Source: Agromyces marinus
GTDB taxonomy: Bacteria > Actinomycetota > Actinomycetes > Actinomycetales > Microbacteriaceae
DNA: 64,000 bases
Assembly (NCBI RefSeq): GCF_021442325.1
Contig: NZ_CP087879.1
Location: 2,418,001 to 2,482,000 of the forward strand
Direction of reading: 5' to 3'
Below the pieces are notes generated by a model, which was not told where the DNA came from, searched no databases, and worked only from the letters and a program-made list of their open reading frames with translations. Positions within the stretch are counted from its first letter, which is position 1. The number at the start of each line of letters is the position of its first letter. Position numbers and translations under genes: made by a program. This document shows positions 63,166 through 64,000 of the stretch, in pieces.

Positions 63166-63171
63166 ACCCTA
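63166..63171 (-). promoter_or_regulatory. -10 box of a leaderless promoter (guaB3)
   Basis: TAGGGT on the minus strand, six bases before the GTG start at 63159. Confidence 0.5.
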
Positions 63172-63203
63172 CCCAAGGCGCTGGTGGGCGATGGGATGCC
63201 GCC

Positions 63204-64000
63204 TCAGCGCGCCCGGGCGACGCGGACCTCGTCGAAGACCGGCTCGTCGGTCTCGACCACCTCGCCGTCGGCCCGGAACACGAGGTACCGGTCGAACGAC
63301 CGCGTGAACCATCGATCGTGCGTGACCGCGACGACGCTGCCCGCGAACCGGCCGAGCGCATCCTCGAGCGCCTCCGCCGAGACGAGGTCGAGGTTGTCGG
63401 TCGGCTCGTCGAGCAGCAGCAGCGTCGCGCCCGAGAGTTCGAGCAGCAGGATCTGCAGGCGCGCCTGCTGCCCGCCCGAGAGCACCTCGAACCGCTGCTG
63501 GGCGGCACCGGCGAGCCCGTAGCGGTCGAGCGCCGAACTCGCAGCCTCCCGCGGCATCCCGTCGCGGTTCGCATCGCCCCGGTGCAGGATCTCGAGCAGG
63601 GTCCGGCCGCGCAACCCCGGCAGCTCGTGCCCCTGCGCGAACCAGCCCGGGACCACGCGCGCGCCGAGCGTCGCGGTTCCCCGGTGCGGCACGCGGGCGA
63701 GGGTCGCGCCGATGTCGGTGAGGTGGCCGGCCCCCGGGTCGGGGTCGGTCCCGCCCGCGGCGAGCAGGCGCAGGAAGTGCGACTTGCCCGACCCGTTCGA
63801 ACCGAGCACCGCGACCCGGTCGCCGTACCAGACCTCGAGGTCGAAGGCCCGCATGAGGCCGGTCAGCTCGAGCCCCTCGCACACGACCGCCCGCTTGCCC
63901 GTGCGCGAGCCGCGCAGGCGCATCGACACCGCCTGGGCGGGCGGACGCTCCTCGGGCGGGCCGGCCACCTCGAACTTCCGCAGCCGTGTGAGGGCGGCCT
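63204..64000 (-). CDS. ABC-F family ATPase, C-terminal half (partial)
   Basis: The final ~265 residues; the gene continues past the right edge. The visible part starts in the interdomain linker (RLRKFEVAGPPEE, MRLRGSRTGKRAV) and contains the second ATPase domain: Walker A VLGSNGSGKSHFL, signature LSGGQQARLQILLLE, Walker B LLLLDEPTDNLDLVS and H-switch VAVTHDRWF. Soluble, no membrane segment, as in ABC-F proteins that act on the ribosome (translation factors or antibiotic resistance). The linker that decides the subclass is only partly visible, so no symbol is given. Confidence 0.9.
   Translation of the reverse strand, partial: AALTRLRKFEVAGPPEERPPAQAVSMRLRGSRTGKRAVVCEGLELTGLMRAFDLEVWYGDRVAVLGSNGSGKSHFLRLLAAGGTDPDPGAGHLTDIGATLARVPHRGTATLGARVVPGWFAQGHELPGLRGRTLLEILHRGDANRDGMPREAASSALDRYGLAGAAQQRFEVLSGGQQARLQILLLELSGATLLLLDEPTDNLDLVSAEALEDALGRFAGSVVAVTHDRWFTRSFDRYLVFRADGEVVETDEPVFDEVRVARAR

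Noticed and set aside
1-64000. tRNA, rRNA, riboswitch, insertion sequence, integrase or att site
   Set aside because: Read through all intergenic regions on both strands; no cloverleaf, conserved riboswitch core, transposase motif or flanking direct repeats were recognised. Small RNAs cannot be excluded by eye.

Overview
The window is high-GC actinobacterial DNA. Codon use is strongly G/C-ending, GTG starts are common, many genes begin without a ribosome binding site directly behind a TANNNT box, and the gene set includes PerM/DUF6350, GuaB3, DUF3817 next to guaA, an ECF42-type sigma factor with a DGPF protein, and a LeuDH-type dehydrogenase. This fits a Microbacteriaceae-like organism (Agromyces or a relative), inferred from gene content and style. 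No rRNA, tRNA, CRISPR array, integrase or transposase was seen. About fifty protein genes fill the window, and no gene-free stretch exceeds about 250 bases.

Layout. 1-5.1 kb: start of a metal P-type ATPase, icd, a GNAT acetyltransferase, an alkyltransferase-like protein, and a response regulator/histidine kinase pair. 5.4-9.1 kb: a large patatin-domain membrane protein. 9.2-13.2 kb: a heterodimeric ABC exporter preceded by a short leader ORF with a very strong ribosome binding site and GC-rich hairpins, the arrangement expected of ribosome-mediated attenuation. 13.4-18.3 kb: two decayed FtsX-like permease genes, the first with six frame changes and the second cut off at its 3' end. 18.3-23.6 kb: a sugar-uptake operon (lipoprotein binding protein, two permeases, a cytoplasmic beta-helix protein) with a recognisable promoter and operator. 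23.7-28.4 kb: membrane-anchored DDAH-type hydrolase, leucine/valine-type dehydrogenase, purH and purN. 28.5-33.7 kb: APC permease, PerM-like protein and two membrane proteins. 33.9-42.6 kb: secreted prealbumin-repeat protein, sucCD, a VIT1/CCC1 transporter, and a Tat-exported propeller protein with a hydrophobic hairpin. 42.8-51.1 kb: pcrA/uvrD, a second two-component system, an ABC-2 exporter, and a WYL regulator. 51.1-59.2 kb: GDPD, Bax-inhibitor-1 protein, ECF42 sigma plus DGPF protein, VapBC, guaA-DUF3817, and a divergent TetR/VOC pair. 59.2-64 kb: SURF1, glpD, a GuaB3-type protein without the catalytic cysteine, and half of an ABC-F protein.

How parts may work together. icd and sucCD share an almost identical 18-bp palindrome, which suggests one regulator for two TCA-cycle steps. 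purN-purH, guaA and the GuaB3-type gene cover purine synthesis. The sugar operon looks self-contained but has no local regulator. The ABC-2 exporter and the WYL regulator are divergent, with abutting promoters. The best candidates for undescribed biology are the exporter leader ORF, the icd/sucCD operator, the propeller/hairpin secreted protein, and a strongly over-used GGATGCC/GGCATCC word that occurs throughout and also inside terminator stems. Counts and composition statements are by eye, and no database search was run.
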